Shown: piece after piece, positions 5,640 through 7,703 of the stretch
Layout: every line of letters starts with the position of its first letter
How positions within the stretch are numbered: position 1 is the stretch's first letter
Source: Catenibacterium mitsuoka_A
GTDB taxonomy: Bacteria; Bacillota_I; Bacilli_A; Erysipelotrichales; Coprobacillaceae
Assembly: GCF_964259225.1 (NCBI RefSeq)
Contig: NZ_CAXVKN010000087.1
Direction: 5' to 3' (one strand)
DNA: 7,703 nt
Made by a program: the position numbers and the translations under genes
The notes under the pieces: model-generated
Database searches by the model: none
The model's input: the letters and a program-made list of their open reading frames with translations, nothing else
What the model was told of the DNA's origin: nothing

Positions 5640-5932
5640 TAGAGTATGAGATCATCCTTATCAAAGAATACACTAGCGTTTAATCCATAATGTTCTATCT
5701 TATTTTCGTATTTATCACCTAAATAATAGAATCTAATACTATCTTCTTTAAGATTCACTATCTTCAAAAGTTTGTCCTTCATCTTTCTCCACTCTGCCGC
5801 TGATGCCTGGCATTCAAAAACTGAATTCTGTACTCTATGTCCACAGTTCTCACATTCTTTTGCTACTTTTCTAAGTCTAGCTTTACCTGCACTTGCAACT
5901 GTAGAAACATCATACGTAATTAATATAAACAT
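5639..5932 (-). CDS. cas2: CRISPR-associated protein Cas2
   Basis: The 97-aa ferredoxin-fold protein forms the dimer that bridges two Cas1 dimers in the spacer-integration complex. The first strand, MFILITYDVS, carries the conserved Asp at position 8. It is followed by helix residues ARLRKVAKEC and the strand HRVQNSVFEC (32-41), then the late strand SIRFYYLG. Length and layout are typical. The start at 5932 is chosen because the Cas2 fold begins there; a 15-residue upstream extension would overlap cas1. The gap to the cas1 stop is 4 nt, with GGAAG as RBS inside the cas1 end. Translation is therefore probably coupled to cas1. The array lies downstream in the same direction. Confidence 0.96.
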   Translation of the reverse strand: MFILITYDVSTVASAGKARLRKVAKECENCGHRVQNSVFECQASAAEWRKMKDKLLKIVNLKEDSIRFYYLGDKYENKIEHYGLNASVFFDKDDLIL

Positions 5933-5936
5933 ACCA

Positions 5937-6968
5937 TCACTTCCAAAAAAATGCTGGATAAGAATCCAGATCACCACGTAAATAACGACTTAATAATAAT
6001 GCTTGAACATACGGAACCATTCCCCACTCTACTTTCTCTTTTAAGTATGGATGCACTATTACCTCTAACTTCTTTTGCTGCCAGTATTTGAAAAATATCT
6101 TCTTACCTTCATCATTTAGTAATACAGCACCATCTTCCTGCTCTATAAAGTGCTTGCTTAAAATAAGCTTTTTATTGATCAACTTAATCACAAATCTATC
6201 TGCAAATACACTTCTTAATTCTTCTACTAGATCAAGAGCTAAGGATTTTCTACCAGGCCTAATAGTATGCATAAATCCTACATATGGATCTAACCCTACT
6301 GATTCTAATGCTGAAGTACACATTGATGTTAATAATACATATGCAAAAGATAATAGTGCATTCACTTTATCTAAAGGCGGTCTTCTACTTCTAAAATCAA
6401 AACTAAAGTCTTCTTCTTGCTGAAGAATTAATTCATTGAATACTCCAAAATATATACTTGCTGCTTCACCTTCAATGCCCCTTAATGAATCCATAGATTT
6501 ACACTCATAAGCTGAATTCAAAGAATTCTTTAAGGTAAGTGAAGCACTTTTTAAAGCTTCAGTATCAACTCTTAATTTATGATCTCGTATAGCTCTTTCT
6601 AAAATCCATCTACTATTATAAAGCTTTGACATAATAAAACATTTTGCGAGTTCTAAAGACTCTTCTTCACATTCTGATACTCTATACTGTGTTTTTCTTA
6701 GAATCACATTCCCATATTGCTCGCCAACAATCCTTGCAAGAAACTTACCATTCATAGAGAGAAATATTATAGATATTCCTTCTTGAGCACATTTTCCCAT
6801 CAATGCTGGACTTGCGCCCATATAACCACAAGTGATAATACTTTCAAGATTATGTAAAGGGATCTTACCAATCTTCTTTTTATCAGATAAAACCGTTACT
6901 GTCTCACCTTCTAATGACATATAGTAATCAGGATTAGTGATATATAGAGTGTTTAATAGTTTTTTCAT
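5937..6968 (-). CDS. cas1: CRISPR-associated endonuclease/integrase Cas1 (type I-C)
   Basis: Cas1 is the metal-dependent integrase that inserts prespacers at the leader-repeat junction, working with Cas2 and here Cas4. The protein is 343 aa, usual for subtype I-C. The N-terminal strand-rich domain spans about 1-90. The helical domain holds the metal ligands E166 (in LRGIEGEAA), H234 (in GFMHTIRPGR) and D246 (in SLALDLVEE). The C-terminal FFWK end is typical. The start is the ATG at 6968, one base after the cas4 stop, with GAGGAAAA upstream; a TTG at 6983 is in frame but would overlap cas4 and contain the RBS. All catalytic residues are intact, so the protein should be functional. Confidence 0.97.
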   Translation of the reverse strand: MKKLLNTLYITNPDYYMSLEGETVTVLSDKKKIGKIPLHNLESIITCGYMGASPALMGKCAQEGISIIFLSMNGKFLARIVGEQYGNVILRKTQYRVSECEEESLELAKCFIMSKLYNSRWILERAIRDHKLRVDTEALKSASLTLKNSLNSAYECKSMDSLRGIEGEAASIYFGVFNELILQQEEDFSFDFRSRRPPLDKVNALLSFAYVLLTSMCTSALESVGLDPYVGFMHTIRPGRKSLALDLVEELRSVFADRFVIKLINKKLILSKHFIEQEDGAVLLNDEGKKIFFKYWQQKKLEVIVHPYLKEKVEWGMVPYVQALLLSRYLRGDLDSYPAFFWK

Positions 6969-6969
6969 A

Positions 6970-7632
6970 TTAGTTTTCCTCAACCTTAGATTGAATATAA
7001 TCCTTTACTGATTTCTTCTTTCCTAAAACTGGTAAACATATTTCTTTTAATGAGCACGCATTACAGCTTTTAGACCATTTCACTTTAGGAGTGTACTTCT
7101 TATCAAAATATTGGTGCATTTCTTTAAAACTATCCGTAACTAACTTTCTTAACTCTTCTGTTACTAAAATAGTCTCCCTACGTCTTGTCTCACCATAAAA
7201 TATATATGCTTTATTAATCTCACATACTAACATTTCTTCTAAGCACATTGCTTGTGCTACTACTTGCAGAATATCACTTTGGTCACACTTAGATTTCCCT
7301 TTTTTATATTCAACAGGCTCCACTATATATTTTCCTTCACGGCCATGAATAGAGATTCCGTTGTGATTATCTCTTACAAACTCAACAATATCACATACAC
7401 CATGCACTCCCAAGGTATGAGAGAATACTCGCATACCTCTTGTAATGATTATGTTATTACGTTTTTCTATAAAATTATCATTATGTGCATTTGAATGAAA
7501 GATTTCACCTTCAATAGTTCTTAGGTTTTCATCCCATTGTTGCTCTATATGAATCAAAGCCCATTGGCGTCGACAAAATTGAAAATGCTGAATTCCAGAT
7601 AACATCAAGTAATCTTCTTCAGCATATTTCAT
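6970..7632 (-). CDS. cas4: CRISPR-associated exonuclease Cas4
   Basis: Cas4 is a RecB-family nuclease with a 4Fe-4S cluster. In type I-C systems it trims prespacers and helps choose PAM and orientation together with Cas1. The protein is 220 aa. Cluster cysteines: C20 (QFCRRQW) and C190, C193, C199 (CNAC then EICL). Nuclease residues: H46 (EGEIFH), D81 (GVCDIVEF) and the E109/K111 segment in PVEYKKGK, followed by the QVVAQAMCLEE helix in place of the QxxxY motif. The ATG at 7632 follows GGAGG by 5 nt; a 13-residue extension is open upstream but would absorb the RBS and a GC-rich hairpin. The next gene, cas1, starts one base after the stop. Its position ahead of cas1-cas2 agrees with the type I-C order, whose effector genes would lie to the right of the window. 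Confidence 0.95.
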   Translation of the reverse strand: MKYAEEDYLMLSGIQHFQFCRRQWALIHIEQQWDENLRTIEGEIFHSNAHNDNFIEKRNNIIITRGMRVFSHTLGVHGVCDIVEFVRDNHNGISIHGREGKYIVEPVEYKKGKSKCDQSDILQVVAQAMCLEEMLVCEINKAYIFYGETRRRETILVTEELRKLVTDSFKEMHQYFDKKYTPKVKWSKSCNACSLKEICLPVLGKKKSVKDYIQSKVEEN

Positions 7633-7648
7633 AATTTCCTCCATTTCC

Positions 7649-7667
7649 CCGCGCCTTCGTTGCGCGG
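7649..7667 (-). other. GC-rich hairpin just upstream of the cas4 RBS
   Basis: On the minus strand CCGCGC and GCGCGG form a perfect 6-bp all-GC stem around the 7-nt loop AACGAAG. It ends 8 nt before GGAGG. It stands out in an AT-rich locus. There is no T-run, so it is not a terminator; an mRNA processing or stabilising structure between the effector and adaptation genes is possible. Confidence 0.4.
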
Positions 7668-7703
7668 ACACAAATATATAACCAAACTCAAATCCACCAA
7701 AAC

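Noticed and set aside
5772..5981. Plus-strand frame opposite cas2
   Set aside because: Antisense shadow of cas2 with no initiation signals.
6088..6423. Plus-strand frame opposite cas1
   Set aside because: Antisense shadow of cas1 with intact catalytic motifs on the other strand.
7252..7494. Plus-strand frame opposite cas4
   Set aside because: Antisense shadow; no RBS and no protein-like composition.
7629..7703. End of a preceding cas7-like gene with TGA overlapping the cas4 ATG (ATGA)
   Set aside because: One minus-strand frame is open from the edge to this TGA, but the 24 residues are not recognisable and a second frame is open as well. It cannot be decided without sequence to the right.

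Overview
The window comes from a low-GC Gram-positive bacterium (Bacillota). The signs are AT-rich coding sequence, AGGAGG-type ribosome binding sites (RBSs), sigma-A-like promoters and U-tailed terminators. The gene style would suit a gut Erysipelotrichales-like lineage, but that placement is only an impression. Every protein gene seen is on the minus strand, so the sequence is best read from right to left.

Right third (7703 to about 5010): the adaptation half of a type I-C CRISPR-Cas locus. The order of transcription is cas4, cas1, cas2, a leader with its own promoter, then seven repeats with six spacers. The last repeat is degenerate and an intrinsic terminator follows it. The effector genes (cas3, cas5, cas8c, cas7) would be expected beyond the right edge and are not visible. 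The two oldest spacers can be read as peptides typical of Cna-B/SpaA-like surface-protein domains, so they may come from one adhesin-type gene.

Middle (about 5000 to 4200): an unrecognised gene of 190 codons. It has an intact promoter, RBS and terminator but an in-frame TAA at codon 27. A 28-bp palindrome overlaps its -35 box. Its terminator is shared with a predicted plus-strand transcript of about 55 nt, which starts at a near-consensus promoter. That transcript is a candidate small RNA with a C-rich loop and is the least expected element in the window.

Left half (4200 to 1): a compact minus-strand gene cluster. It holds a HAD-family sugar-phosphatase/phosphoglucomutase-like hydrolase, then three tandem paralogues of 320, 321 and 326 aa, each built from two SseB-like units, then the mechanosensitive channel gene mscL. 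Gaps between the paralogues and before mscL are 4 to 23 nt, which suggests one operon. It may be fed by the HAD promoter and by an internal extended -10 promoter in front of the first paralogue. It ends in a long hairpin terminator, next to an opposing terminator that serves plus-strand transcription from beyond the left edge.
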